Shown here: positions 1 to 8,226 of the stretch, in pieces
Layout: each line of letters opens with the position of its first letter
How positions within the stretch are numbered: the stretch's first letter is position 1
NCBI RefSeq assembly: GCF_036195325.1
Contig: NZ_CP108101.1
Span: 7,564,001 to 7,628,000 of the forward strand
DNA: 64,000 bases
Origin: Streptomyces sp. NBC_00234
Lineage (GTDB): Bacteria > Actinomycetota > Actinomycetes > Streptomycetales > Streptomycetaceae
Reading direction: 5' to 3'
Program-made: the position numbers and the translations under genes
The notes under the pieces: model-generated
Databases searched by the model: none
The model's input: the letters and a program-made list of their open reading frames with translations, nothing else
Told to the model about the DNA's origin: nothing

Positions 1-113
1 TCGGCAGCCGCTTCGGCGCGCTCACCACCCAGGTCGAGCCGCACGACCACGGCCTGGCCTCCGGCCCCTGGTGGAACGTCGAGAAGTGGACCCCCGAGGG
101 CGCGGACAAGTGA
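1..113 (+). CDS. ABC transporter substrate-binding protein, C-terminal end (partial)
   Basis: Only the last 36 codons are in the window (reading frame from base 3, stop TGA at 111-113). The tail contains SGPWWNVEKWTPEG, the kind of C-terminus seen in family 5 extracellular solute-binding proteins of peptide/nickel importers. The assignment rests mainly on context: it is followed with a 4-nt GTGA overlap by two OppB/OppC-type permeases and two OppD/OppF-type ATPases, the usual gene order of such an operon. Its ligand cannot be judged from this fragment. Confidence 0.7.
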   Translation, partial: GSRFGALTTQVEPHDHGLASGPWWNVEKWTPEGADK

Positions 114-1102
114 GCCCTCACCTCCCCTGGGGGCCGATGGCACGGATGACGGCACGGCGGGCCCTGTCCGCCGTGCCCGTCCTCATCGCCGTCACCTTCG
201 GCGTCTTCGCCGTCGCCGCCGCGTCCCCCTTCGACCCCGTCAAGGCGTACGCGGGCACCGCGGGCCTCACCGCGTCACAGGAGAACCTCGACCAGCTGCG
301 GGCCAACCTCGGCGTCGACCAGCCACTGGTCACCCGCTGGTGGGACTGGCTGACGTCCGCCGTCCAGGGCGATCTCGGCGACTCCACCGTGATGCGCATG
401 CCCGTCGCCGACGTCATCGGCGAACGCCTCGGCTGGTCCCTGCTTCTCGCCACCTGCGCGTTCCTCGTCGCCATCCTGCTCGGCACCGCACTCGGCGTCC
501 TGGCGGCCCGCCGCCCCGGCGGCGCGCTCGACCGGTGCGTCAGCTCCGCCGCGTACACCCTGGAGGCGGCACCCGCCTTCTGGCTCGGGCTGCTCGCCAT
601 CTGGTTCTTCGCCCTGGAGCTCGACATCCTCCCGGCCGGGGGACTCACCGACGCCGCGAGCGACACCGTCACCTTCGGCCAGGTCGCCACCCACCTGGTG
701 CTGCCCGCCGCCGTCCTCGGCATCTCCCAACTGCCGTGGTTCTTCCTGTACGTACGCCAGGGAGTCACCGACGCCCTGGACGAGGACCCGGTACGCGGCG
801 CCCGCGCCCGCGGACTGCGCGAACGCACCGTGCTGCTGGGCCACGCACTGCGCTCCGGAATGCTGCCGATGCTCACGCTCATCGGCTCCCGTGTCCCCGA
901 ACTCATCACCGGCGCCCTGCTCGTCGAGACGGTCTTCAGCTGGCCGGGAATCGCCGCGGCCACGGTGCAGGCCGCCACCTCCGTGGACTTCTCGCTGCTC
1001 GCCGCCCTCACGGTGCTCGCCACCGCGGCCGTGCTCCTCGGGAACCTCCTCTCCGACCTGCTGTACGGACTCGCCGACCCGAGAGTGGGCTTCGATGGCT
1101 GA
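110..1102 (+). CDS. ABC transporter permease, DppB/OppB type
   Basis: Inner-membrane permease of a peptide/nickel-type ABC importer, about 330 residues with an N-terminal hydrophobic segment (RALSAVPVLIAVTFGVFAVA) and five further membrane segments. The cytoplasmic EAA-like loop that contacts the ATPase is seen in the region RGARARGLRERTVLLGHALR. The GTG start at 110 overlaps the TGA of the preceding gene, suggesting translational coupling, and GAGGG lies about 10 nt upstream; an ATG at 137 is an alternative. The gene ends inside the start of the second permease. The substrate is not shown by the sequence. Confidence 0.9.
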   Translation: MSPHLPWGPMARMTARRALSAVPVLIAVTFGVFAVAAASPFDPVKAYAGTAGLTASQENLDQLRANLGVDQPLVTRWWDWLTSAVQGDLGDSTVMRMPVADVIGERLGWSLLLATCAFLVAILLGTALGVLAARRPGGALDRCVSSAAYTLEAAPAFWLGLLAIWFFALELDILPAGGLTDAASDTVTFGQVATHLVLPAAVLGISQLPWFFLYVRQGVTDALDEDPVRGARARGLRERTVLLGHALRSGMLPMLTLIGSRVPELITGALLVETVFSWPGIAAATVQAATSVDFSLLAALTVLATAAVLLGNLLSDLLYGLADPRVGFDG

Positions 1103-1952
1103 CCTCGCACTCCGGCCCGCACGCGGCGCCGCGCGCCGCACCCGCGTGGTCGCCTCGGCCGGCATCCTCGTCGCGGTGGCGCTCGCCGTCCTCCTCGTGC
1201 CCCCGCTGGTCCAGCTCGACCAGCAGGCCGTCGACCTCGCGGCCAAGCTCCAGCCACCGTCCCTCGCCCACCCGTTCGGCACGGACGACGTCGGCCGGGA
1301 CCTGCTGCTCCGCTGTGTGTACGGGCTGCGGGTCTCGCTGCTCGTCGGACTCGTCGCCGCCCTCACCGCCACCGTCATCGGCACGGCGGTCGGCGCCCTC
1401 GCCGCGGCGTTCGGCGGCTGGACCGACCGGGTCGTCATGCGCCTCGTCGACACTTTCTCGTCCATCCCGCACCTGCTGCTCGGCATCTTCGTCGTGGCGA
1501 TGTTCCGGCCCGGTGTCTGGCCGGTGATCGTGTCGGTGGCGCTGACCCACTGGCTGTCCACCGCGCGGATCGTCCGCTCGGAGGTGCTGTCGCTGCGCTC
1601 GCGCCCGTTCGTCGACGCGGCGATCTCCGGCGGCGCCTCGCGGGGGCGGGTCATCGTGCGTCATCTGCTGCCCGGAGTGCTGCCGCAGGCCGGACTCGCG
1701 GCCGTGCTCATGGTGCCGCACGCCATGTGGCACGAGTCCGCGCTGTCCTTCCTCGGCCTCGGCCTGCCCACCCATCAGGCGAGCCTCGGCAATCTCGTGC
1801 AGTCGGCGCGGGGTTCCCTGCTGGCCGGGGACTGGTGGCCCACCCTCTTCCCCGGCCTTTTCCTGATCGTTCCGACCCTCGCCCTGGCGGGGCTCGCCGG
1901 CGCCTGGCGGGAGCGGATCAACCCGCGCCGCCGATCGGAGCTGATGCTGTGA
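1095..1952 (+). CDS. ABC transporter permease, DppC/OppC type
   Basis: Second permease of the importer, 285 residues. The N-terminal segment, the HPFGTDDVGRDLL motif near residue 57 and the EAA-like loop (SRPFVDAAISGGASRGRVIV) are characteristic of the DppC/OppC family. The ATG at 1095 overlaps the stop of the upstream permease by 8 nt. The gene in turn overlaps the first ATPase start, so the operon is tightly coupled. Expected to pair with the upstream permease to form the membrane channel. Confidence 0.92.
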   Translation: MADLALRPARGAARRTRVVASAGILVAVALAVLLVPPLVQLDQQAVDLAAKLQPPSLAHPFGTDDVGRDLLLRCVYGLRVSLLVGLVAALTATVIGTAVGALAAAFGGWTDRVVMRLVDTFSSIPHLLLGIFVVAMFRPGVWPVIVSVALTHWLSTARIVRSEVLSLRSRPFVDAAISGGASRGRVIVRHLLPGVLPQAGLAAVLMVPHAMWHESALSFLGLGLPTHQASLGNLVQSARGSLLAGDWWPTLFPGLFLIVPTLALAGLAGAWRERINPRRRSELML

Positions 1953-2941
1953 AGACACCCCTGACGCCCTCACCGCCCGTGCTCTCCGTGGCAGGGCTCT
2001 CCGTCCGCTTCCGGATGCGGGGCGGCCGGCACGTCGCCGCGGTCACCGGCGCCACCTTCGACCTCGCGGCGGGGGAGTGCCTCGCCCTGGTCGGGGAGAG
2101 CGGCTGCGGCAAGTCCGTACTCGCCTCGGCGCTGCTCGGGCTGCTGCCCGCGAACGCCGAGACCACCGGGGCCGCGGTGCTCGAAGGAGACACCGACCTG
2201 CTGACCGCGGGCGAACGCACCCTCGCCCGCACCGTGCGGGGCCGCCGGATCGGACTCGTACCGCAGAGCCCCGCGGCGCACCTCACCCCCGTACGCACGG
2301 TCCGCGCCCAGCTGGAGGAGACCCTTCGCGAGCTGACCGGCGTACGGGGACCCGCCGTGCGCCCGGCGGCGCAGGCGGCGGCCGAACGTGCCGCGTTCCC
2401 CGCCGGTCACCTCGACCGCTACCCGCACGAACTCTCCGGCGGTCTCGCCCAGCGCGCCGCGACCGCGCTCGCCCTCGTCGGCGACGCCCCGCTGCTCCTC
2501 GCCGACGAGCCCACCACCGGGCTCGACCGCGAACTCGTCGAGCGAACCGTCGACGAGCTGCGCCGCCATACCGACGGAGGCCGGGCGTTGCTGATCATCA
2601 CCCACGATCTGGCGGCGGCCGAGCGGATCGCCGACCGGGTCGCCGTGATGTACGCGGGGCGCATCGTCGAACTCGCCGACGCCGCCCGCTTCTTCGGCCG
2701 GCCGGGTCCCCGTCACCCCTACGCGCGCGGCCTGCTGAACGCCCTTCCGGAACGGGAGTTCACCCCGGTCCCCGGCATGCCGCCGGAGCTCGGTGCCCTG
2801 CCCGAAGGATGCGCCTTCGCCGCCCGCTGCGCCCGCGCCGACGAACTGTGCGGGCAACAGCCGTCGTTCGACGACGGAGTGGCCTGTCACCACGTATCCG
2901 GTGACGGCGTCCGCCGAGCCGAGGAGTCCGCCGATGCTTGA
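1949..2941 (+). CDS. ABC transporter ATP-binding protein, DppD/OppD type
   Basis: Cytoplasmic ATPase of the importer, 330 residues. It has Walker A GESGCGKS near residue 49, a Q-loop VPQSP, the signature LSGGLAQR near residue 161, Walker B LLLADEPTTGLD near residue 181 and the switch histidine in IITHD. The C-terminal region with four cysteines (CAFAARCARADELCGQ...C) matches the oligopeptide/dipeptide ATPase C-terminal domain. The GTG start at 1949 overlaps the preceding stop by 4 nt, which is why the longer upstream reading was not used. Confidence 0.93.
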   Translation: MKTPLTPSPPVLSVAGLSVRFRMRGGRHVAAVTGATFDLAAGECLALVGESGCGKSVLASALLGLLPANAETTGAAVLEGDTDLLTAGERTLARTVRGRRIGLVPQSPAAHLTPVRTVRAQLEETLRELTGVRGPAVRPAAQAAAERAAFPAGHLDRYPHELSGGLAQRAATALALVGDAPLLLADEPTTGLDRELVERTVDELRRHTDGGRALLIITHDLAAAERIADRVAVMYAGRIVELADAARFFGRPGPRHPYARGLLNALPEREFTPVPGMPPELGALPEGCAFAARCARADELCGQQPSFDDGVACHHVSGDGVRRAEESADA

Positions 2942-3623
2942 ACTCAGCCGTATCACCGCCGGATACGACCGGCGCGACCCGGTCGTGCGCGACGTCTCGC
3001 TGAGCGTCGCCCACGGGGAGTCCGTCGGTCTGCTCGGCCCCAGCGGCTGCGGAAAGTCGACCCTGGCGAGGGTCGCGGCGCTGCTGCACCGTCCCGACGC
3101 CGGCTCCGTCACTCTGGACGGCGCTCCGGTACGGGGCTGGCGCCACCGTGCCCCGCAGGCCCAGCGCACCGCGGTGGGCGTCGTCTTCCAGCAGCCGCGC
3201 CTGTCCGCCGACCCCCGGCTGAGCCTGCGCGAGCTCATCGCCCAGCCGCTGAGGTCCACCGGGCGGCGCAGTGAAGTGGCTGAACGGGTGGGGGAGTTGG
3301 CCCGTGAGGTCGGCCTCACCGGGGAGCTGTTGGGACGCCGCCCGCACGCGGTCAGCGACGGACAGCTGCAACGGGCCTGTCTCGCCCGCGCCCTGGTGCT
3401 CCGGCCGGGGCTGCTGATCTGCGACGAGATGACCGCGATGCTCGACGCCTCGACCACCGCCGCCCTGGTCGCGGTCGTGGAGGCGTACCGCGAGGAGTCC
3501 GGAGCGGCGTTGCTGGCCGTGGGCCACGACCGGGTGCTTCTGGAGCGCTGGTGCGACCGGACGGTCCACTGGGGCGAACCGGACCGGCAGCGCGGACTCG
3601 CCGGTGCCCTGAGCCCGGCATGA
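2934..3623 (+). CDS. ABC transporter ATP-binding protein, DppF/OppF type (short, variant signature)
   Basis: Second ATPase, 229 residues. Walker A GPSGCGKS lies near residue 35, Q-loop VFQQP follows, and Walker B is LLICDEMTAMLD near residue 160. The signature motif is VSDGQLQR rather than LSGGQ; the usual second G is replaced by D and the DEPT step reads DEMT. It also lacks the C-terminal oligopeptide-binding extension of its partner. Such asymmetry is common in paired OppD/OppF ATPases, where one site is less active. The ATG overlaps the upstream stop by 8 nt. Confidence 0.9.
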   Translation: MLELSRITAGYDRRDPVVRDVSLSVAHGESVGLLGPSGCGKSTLARVAALLHRPDAGSVTLDGAPVRGWRHRAPQAQRTAVGVVFQQPRLSADPRLSLRELIAQPLRSTGRRSEVAERVGELAREVGLTGELLGRRPHAVSDGQLQRACLARALVLRPGLLICDEMTAMLDASTTAALVAVVEAYREESGAALLAVGHDRVLLERWCDRTVHWGEPDRQRGLAGALSPA

Positions 3624-3654
3624 TCCGAACGGCAGGCCGTTTCCGCAGAGTCCC

Positions 3655-3687
3655 GCCCGGCCGACGGCTCTCCGGTCACGGCCGGGC
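3655..3687 (+). terminator. Hairpin after the ABC importer operon
   Basis: A 9-bp perfect stem (GCCCGGCCG with CGGCCGGGC) and a 15-nt loop, starting 32 nt after the last ATPase stop codon. There is no T-run, as is usual in Streptomyces terminators. A smaller AACGG/CCGTT hairpin precedes it near 3628-3641. Confidence 0.55.
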
Positions 3688-3802
3688 GCGTCGGGCGCAC
3701 GGGTGCGGTGCCCGCCTCAACCGGCCTCCTGTGGACCGGCCCTGACCGGGAAACGGCAGACGCGGCGCAGTCGACGCGTGGGCGACGACCGCTCCAACTC
3801 TT

Positions 3803-3816
3803 GGCAGGTACCTGCC
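3803..3816. promoter_or_regulatory. 14-bp perfect palindrome upstream of the phosphodiesterase-like gene
   Basis: GGCAGGTACCTGCC is a perfect palindrome 77 nt before the ATG at 3893, in an otherwise unremarkable 269-bp intergenic region. It could be a repressor operator overlapping the promoter. I do not recognise the protein that would bind it. Confidence 0.35.
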
Positions 3817-3892
3817 TTTAGAGGCCGGTGCGGCCCCATACTCGGTCGCGTCCACTCCTCCGGACGCCGCCACTTCGCTTCAGGGAGACCCC

Positions 3893-4771
3893 ATGGCATA
3901 CCTGACCCGTCGCAGAGTCGTCACCACCGCGCTCGCCACCGCGGCCGTGGGCGCCGTGATTCCCGCGCAGGCGGCTGCGGCCTCCACCGGCCGGCCGGGC
4001 CCGCGCCCGCTGGCCCACGCCCACGCGCACAACGACTACCTGCACGCGCGCCCGCTGCACGACGCACTCGACCACGGATTCACCAGCGTCGAGGCGGACA
4101 TCTTCCTCGTCGGCGGCGAACTGCTCGTGGCCCATGAACCCGCCGGGCTCGACCCCACCCGCACCCTCGCCTCGCTCTACCTCGACCCGCTGCTGGCACG
4201 CGTCACGGCGAACCACGGTTCCGTCCACGCCGGACACCGAGCCCCGCTGCAACTGCTGATCGACATCAAGAACGAGGGCGCGGCCACGTACGCCGAACTC
4301 GACCGGCAGCTCCAGCCCTACCGCAAGATCCTGACCCGCTTCAGGAACGGCCGCGTCCACACCGGCGCGGTCACCCCCGTCATCTCCGGCGACCGCGCCG
4401 CGCGCGTGCCCATGGAGGCCCAGCGGACCCGGTACGCCTTCTACGACGGCCGGCTCGACGACCTCACCGGGCCGGCGACCGCCTCCTTCATCCCGCTCGT
4501 CAGCAGCAACTGGACCCAGAGCTTCCTCTGGCAGGGCACCGGCCCCTTCCCCGCGGCCGAGCGGGACAGGCTCCGCACCCTCGTCGACGCCGCGCACCGC
4601 CAGGGCCGCCGCGTCCGCTTCTGGGCCACGCCCGACGTGCCGGGCCCGGCACGCGAAGCCGTATGGACGGAGCTCCTCGCGGCAGGGGTCGACCACCTCA
4701 ACACCGATGACCTGGCCGGACTCGAAAAGTTCCTGCGCGACCGGGAGAGGGACGGGCGCGCCACTGCCTGA
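3893..4771 (+). CDS. Tat-exported PI-PLC/glycerophosphodiesterase-like protein
   Basis: Secreted protein of 292 residues. The N-terminus TRRRVVTTALATAAVGAV followed by AQAAAAS reads as a Tat signal peptide. The mature part begins with AHAHNDYLHARPLHDAL and GFTSVEADIFL...LLVAHE, the pattern of the TIM-barrel PI-PLC/glycerophosphodiester phosphodiesterase superfamily, with histidines, Asn and Glu/Asp of the metal/catalytic site visible. The LLIDIKNEG segment corresponds to another barrel strand carrying acidic residues. A typical RBS AGGGAGA precedes the ATG. It probably hydrolyses a phosphodiester outside the cell; the substrate is unknown. Confidence 0.82.
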   Translation: MAYLTRRRVVTTALATAAVGAVIPAQAAAASTGRPGPRPLAHAHAHNDYLHARPLHDALDHGFTSVEADIFLVGGELLVAHEPAGLDPTRTLASLYLDPLLARVTANHGSVHAGHRAPLQLLIDIKNEGAATYAELDRQLQPYRKILTRFRNGRVHTGAVTPVISGDRAARVPMEAQRTRYAFYDGRLDDLTGPATASFIPLVSSNWTQSFLWQGTGPFPAAERDRLRTLVDAAHRQGRRVRFWATPDVPGPAREAVWTELLAAGVDHLNTDDLAGLEKFLRDRERDGRATA

Positions 4772-4907
4772 CCGCCCACCCGGCGCCGAAACGGTCACAC
4801 CCAGTCAACACCCGTTCGGCGGACACGCCAGTGCGCCGGATGGCCCCTCCGCTACGCCACACTGGCGGCCGAATGCCGCAATTCCGGCGCGGCGGAGGAG
4901 GTTGGCC

Positions 4908-5102
4908 ATGGCCATTTCGATCTCACTGGTGCTGCTCCTGCTGATCCTCGCAGTGATCTTCCTGCGCAACGGAGGACTGAAGGTCTCGCACGCCCTAGTC
5001 TGCGCCCTGCTCGGGTTCTTCCTCGCGGGCACGAGCATGGCGCCGACCATCCAGGAGGGAATCACCGCCACGACGAACGTCGTGAGCAGCCTGCACCCCT
5101 GA
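4908..5102 (+). CDS. Small membrane protein of unknown function
   Basis: A 64-residue protein with two hydrophobic segments: ISLVLLLLILAVIFL near the N-terminus, and HALVCALLGFFLAG after a short basic loop (RNGGLK). The ATG at 4908 has a strong RBS (GGAGGAG at 4894-4900), which rules out the longer in-frame reading that begins within the previous gene. It sits 136 nt before a cysteine-rich protein on the same strand. Similar small two-helix proteins occur next to spd-like genes of actinomycete integrative elements, but no integrase or transfer gene is visible here, so this link is only a guess. Confidence 0.72.
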   Translation: MAISISLVLLLLILAVIFLRNGGLKVSHALVCALLGFFLAGTSMAPTIQEGITATTNVVSSLHP

Positions 5103-5238
5103 CCTGCGGCTGACCTGCTGCGTTTCGCCCCGACCACCTCTTTCCGTTACGTGTCGCCGCCCGATACGGGACAATGGCGACGGAACCCGGCCGCGCACTG
5201 CTCCGGACGGCCCCGCCACGTATCTGGAGAACGCAGCA

Positions 5239-5997
5239 ATGTCCTTCCCACCCCCCGGACGGCAGTCGGGCGCCGCCCACCACGAGTACTGCAACACCGG
5301 GCTCTGCTGCCGCTGCCAGCAGCGGACCTGGACGACGAAGGTGGGCAACGAACGCCTCTGCGGGCTGTGCGCCGCCTGCTGCCGGGAATGCGGCAGGTCC
5401 CCCGCACCCCACCTGGACGGGCTGAACGACGGGCTCTGCGGAGAGTGCCGGGGTCTGTGCGGGCGCTGCCACACCCCGATGCCGCCCGAGGGCGAATGCG
5501 GATGCCGGACCTGGCACCAGAGGGCGGGATCGGACCCGGTCGGCTACGTCCTGCGCGCCATTCCGCAGCCGCTGACGCAGGCGCTCGGCCGCCGGATGCC
5601 GCAGGAGATCCACGAGCTGATCCATCAGGAGCTGGGCCGCCGCACGCCCGCCCAGCTCGTGGACCGGATGGAACGCCGGTGGAACACACGCTGGTCCCAC
5701 GCCCTGCACGAGAAGGACGAGGACGGCCGCCGCCGCTGGAGCGTCGAGGCGATCGCGGAGCAGCTGCTCCAGCCGGGCCACTGCTCCGACCCGCAGTGCG
5801 AGGACGGCTACCTGGTCACCACCGATACGCCGTGCGTACGGTGCCAGCACCCCACGCACCGTTTCGTCACCGCGGTGGCCGACCGTACGGCGACCTCCGC
5901 GCACGCGCGGGCCACGGCGGCCGAGATCAGGCGGGCGCTGCTGGACAACCGCTCCCGCAAGCAGCACCCGAAGCCCCCGCAGAGGCCGCAGCGCTGA
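5239..5997 (+). CDS. Cysteine-rich, multi-zinc-ribbon protein of unknown function
   Basis: A 252-residue soluble protein. The first 95 residues hold about 18 cysteines in CxxC, CCxxC and CGxC pairs, suggesting at least three structural zinc sites. A second CxxC...CxxC cluster lies near residues 182-202 (GHCSDPQCEDG and TPCVRCQHP). Between them is a helical region rich in charged residues. The C-terminus is basic (RKQHPKPPQRPQR). The layout suggests a nucleic-acid or protein-binding adaptor. The ATG follows GGAGAACGCAGCA. I do not recognise a named family. Confidence 0.72.
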   Translation: MSFPPPGRQSGAAHHEYCNTGLCCRCQQRTWTTKVGNERLCGLCAACCRECGRSPAPHLDGLNDGLCGECRGLCGRCHTPMPPEGECGCRTWHQRAGSDPVGYVLRAIPQPLTQALGRRMPQEIHELIHQELGRRTPAQLVDRMERRWNTRWSHALHEKDEDGRRRWSVEAIAEQLLQPGHCSDPQCEDGYLVTTDTPCVRCQHPTHRFVTAVADRTATSAHARATAAEIRRALLDNRSRKQHPKPPQRPQR

Positions 5998-6063
5998 TCG
6001 TTGCGGGGGCGTGAAGCGGTCATGGCCTCCCCGTTTCAATTTCCTCGGGGGCCCGCATTTCCA

Positions 6064-6092
6064 TGGACACCTCAAGGGGCTCGCCCTAGCGT
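6064..6092 (+). promoter_or_regulatory. Candidate sigma-70-type promoter for the secreted propeller-like gene
   Basis: TGGACA (6064-6069), a 17-bp spacer and TAGCGT (6087-6092), 40 nt before the ATG at 6133. The spacing and hexamers fit a Streptomyces housekeeping promoter. Confidence 0.45.
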
Positions 6093-6132
6093 CGGGCGAC
6101 GGCGCGACCCCCGTCCGTAACCGAGGAGTCCC

Positions 6133-7731
6133 ATGTCCCCGCTGTCCCTGCTCTCCCGCAGAGTGCACGCGCGCACCCCGACGCTGCTGCTCGCCCTCTG
6201 TGCCCTCACCCTCCTGGCGCCGGTCTCCCCGGCCGCGGCGGACGACATCCCCAAGGCGCCCGGCCACCGTCTGGTCAGCGGCTACGAAGGGGCGCCGGCC
6301 ACGGCCGTGCCCGTCCCAGGGCAGGCGCCGCCGCAACACCCCTTCCTCGCCCCCAACGGGCGCAGCGGTATGCACGCGGACGCGGCGGGCAGCGGAACCC
6401 ACCCGTTCCCGGGGCCGCTCGGCCGCGCCCCCGAGGTCGTCAGCGAACAGATCGCCCCGGTCGGCGGCGAGTGCGCCACCGCCACCTTCGACTCGGCGGG
6501 CCGGCTGGTGACCGTCTGCGGTACGTTCACGGGCTTCCTGCTCAAGCTCCTGGACCCGCGCACCCTGGACACCCTCGCCGAGTACAAGCTCCCGCAGCGC
6601 TCGTCGACCGTCGAGGCGATCACCAGCCTCGACTTCTCGAAGATCTTCAAGGACACCTCGGGCGGCGCCTACTTCTACCTCGACAACCAGGACCGGGTCG
6701 TCCTCGCCGACTCCCGCCAGCACGTCCTGCGCATCGCGCACGGACAGGACGCGGACGGCACCTGGCGCTTCACCGTCGAGAACGACTGGGACCTCACCGG
6801 CCAGGTGCCGCACGACTGCGCGAGCTGGACCAACCTCTTCCCCAGCGGCACCTGCGACCCGGTCACCTCCGTGATGCCCGACTGGGAGGGCCGCATCTGG
6901 TGGGTGACCCGCCTCGGACGGGTCGGCACCGTGGACCCGCAGACCTCCGTCATCCGCTCCGTGCGGCTGGCGGGGGAGGAGATCCAGAACTCCTTCTCCG
7001 TGGCCCGTGACGGCGTATCGATCGTCTCCGACCACGCCCTGTACAGCTTCACCGCCTCGGCGGACGGTACGCCGGTCGTCCAGTGGCGGCAGACGTACGA
7101 CCGGGGGACCGGCACCAAGCCCGGCTCCGTGAACCAGGGCTCCGGCACCACACCCGACCTCTTCGGCCAGGGCGACGACTACGTCGCGATCACCGACAAC
7201 GCCGACGACCGGATGAACGTCCTGGTCTACCGCCGCTCCGCCGCCACCCCGGACGACCGGCGCCTCGTCTGCAAGGTCCCGGTCTTCCGGGCGGGCAGCT
7301 CCACCACGGACAACTCCCTGATCAGCTGGGGGAACAGCCTGGTCGTGGAGAACAACTACGGCTACGAGAACCCGAGCACGCTCCTGCTCGGCCGCAGCGT
7401 CGTGGGCGGCGTCACCCGGATCGACGTGCGGGCCGACGGCAGCGGCTGCGACACCGTGTGGGAGAGCGACGTCCGCTCGCCCTCCACCGTCCCCAAGCTC
7501 TCCACGGCGAACGGCCTGCTGTACTTCTACGAGAAGGAGCCCAACGCCCTCGGGATCGACGCCTGGTACCTGACGGCCGTCGACTTCCGCACCGGTGAAC
7601 GCCGTTGGCGGAAACTGACGGGCACCGGGCCGTCGTACGACAACAACTGGGCGCCCCTCACCATCGGCCCCGACGGTACGGCGTACGCGGGAGTGTTCAA
7701 CGGCATCGTGGCGGTACGCGACACGGCGTGA
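6133..7731 (+). CDS. Secreted protein with beta-propeller-like repeats
   Basis: A 532-residue exported protein. A Sec-type signal peptide is clear: basic LLSRRVHARTP, hydrophobic TLLLALCALTLLA, then a cleavage site near PAAA-DD around residue 37. The mature part shows repeated strand-turn blocks (FYLDNQDRVVLADS, GRIWWVTRLGRVGTVDPQT, GPDGTAYAGVFNGIVAVRD) like those of PQQ/YncE-type propellers. Four to six cysteines may form disulfides outside the cell. RBS CGAGGAG precedes the ATG. No catalytic motif is obvious; it could be a binding protein or an uncharacterised enzyme. Confidence 0.75.
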   Translation: MSPLSLLSRRVHARTPTLLLALCALTLLAPVSPAAADDIPKAPGHRLVSGYEGAPATAVPVPGQAPPQHPFLAPNGRSGMHADAAGSGTHPFPGPLGRAPEVVSEQIAPVGGECATATFDSAGRLVTVCGTFTGFLLKLLDPRTLDTLAEYKLPQRSSTVEAITSLDFSKIFKDTSGGAYFYLDNQDRVVLADSRQHVLRIAHGQDADGTWRFTVENDWDLTGQVPHDCASWTNLFPSGTCDPVTSVMPDWEGRIWWVTRLGRVGTVDPQTSVIRSVRLAGEEIQNSFSVARDGVSIVSDHALYSFTASADGTPVVQWRQTYDRGTGTKPGSVNQGSGTTPDLFGQGDDYVAITDNADDRMNVLVYRRSAATPDDRRLVCKVPVFRAGSSTTDNSLISWGNSLVVENNYGYENPSTLLLGRSVVGGVTRIDVRADGSGCDTVWESDVRSPSTVPKLSTANGLLYFYEKEPNALGIDAWYLTAVDFRTGERRWRKLTGTGPSYDNNWAPLTIGPDGTAYAGVFNGIVAVRDTA

Positions 7732-7742
7732 CCGCACGCCCC

Positions 7743-7772
7743 GGCTCGTCGGCAGTCAGCTGCCGACGAGCC
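7743..7772. terminator. Bidirectional hairpin between convergent genes
   Basis: A 13-bp perfect stem (GGCTCGTCGGCAG with CTGCCGACGAGCC) and a TCAG loop. It begins 12 nt after the stop of the propeller-like gene and includes the last codons and stop of the convergent DUF779 gene, so one hairpin may end both transcripts. Confidence 0.7.
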
Positions 7773-8145
7773 GCGAGCGGATCAGGAACCGCACCCCTTC
7801 GGGAGCCTCCAACGAGAAGCCGCTGCCGCGCCCCTCGACCACGTCGACGATCAGCCGGGTGTGTGCCCACACCTCGTACTGACTCTTCGACATCCAGAAG
7901 TGGACCGGCTCGGCGACGCCGGTGACGTCGAGGGAGGCGAGCAGCACGTCCGAGTTCCCCGTCCGGAACTCACCGGCCGGGTAACACATGGGGGCACTGC
8001 CGTCGCAGCAGCCGCCCGACTGATGGAACATCAGCGGGCCGTGGTCCGCCCGCAGTCTGCGCAGCAGAACGGCAGCCGCGGGAGTGAACTCCACGACGGG
8101 AGCCGGTGCGTCGCCAGGGGCATGGTTCGTCTCGTGTGTGGTCAC
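7756..8145 (-). CDS. DUF779 family protein
   Basis: A 129-residue protein matching the DUF779 family: FTPAAAVLLRRLRADHGPLMFHQSGGCCDGSAPMCY followed by DVLLASLDVTG (shown here as separate segments of one domain). The vicinal GGCCDGS cysteines and the CYP cysteine are the family hallmark. DUF779 genes usually accompany an aldehyde dehydrogenase; none is adjacent here, the next gene on the strand being a zinc-type alcohol dehydrogenase/quinone reductase homologue upstream. Start is GTG at 8145 with GAGAAGGG upstream. Molecular role unknown. Confidence 0.88.
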   Translation of the reverse strand: MTTHETNHAPGDAPAPVVEFTPAAAVLLRRLRADHGPLMFHQSGGCCDGSAPMCYPAGEFRTGNSDVLLASLDVTGVAEPVHFWMSKSQYEVWAHTRLIVDVVEGRGSGFSLEAPEGVRFLIRSRLVGS

Positions 8146-8226
8146 CTACGGGCCCTTCTCCGACCGCCAGAAACAGCTGCGCCGCTCCAGTGAACCCGCC
8201 CCGACGTTGCAGGAGGGTTGCGCGGC

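Noticed and set aside
2934..3623. Frameshift or pseudogene in the short second ATPase
   Set aside because: Walker A, Q-loop and Walker B are all in one frame; the shortened C-terminus and SDG signature occur in other intact paired ATPases.
4707..4907. Longer N-terminus for the small membrane protein
   Set aside because: The extension overlaps the upstream gene's 3' end and reads as non-protein sequence; GGAGGAG just before the ATG at 4908 settles the start.
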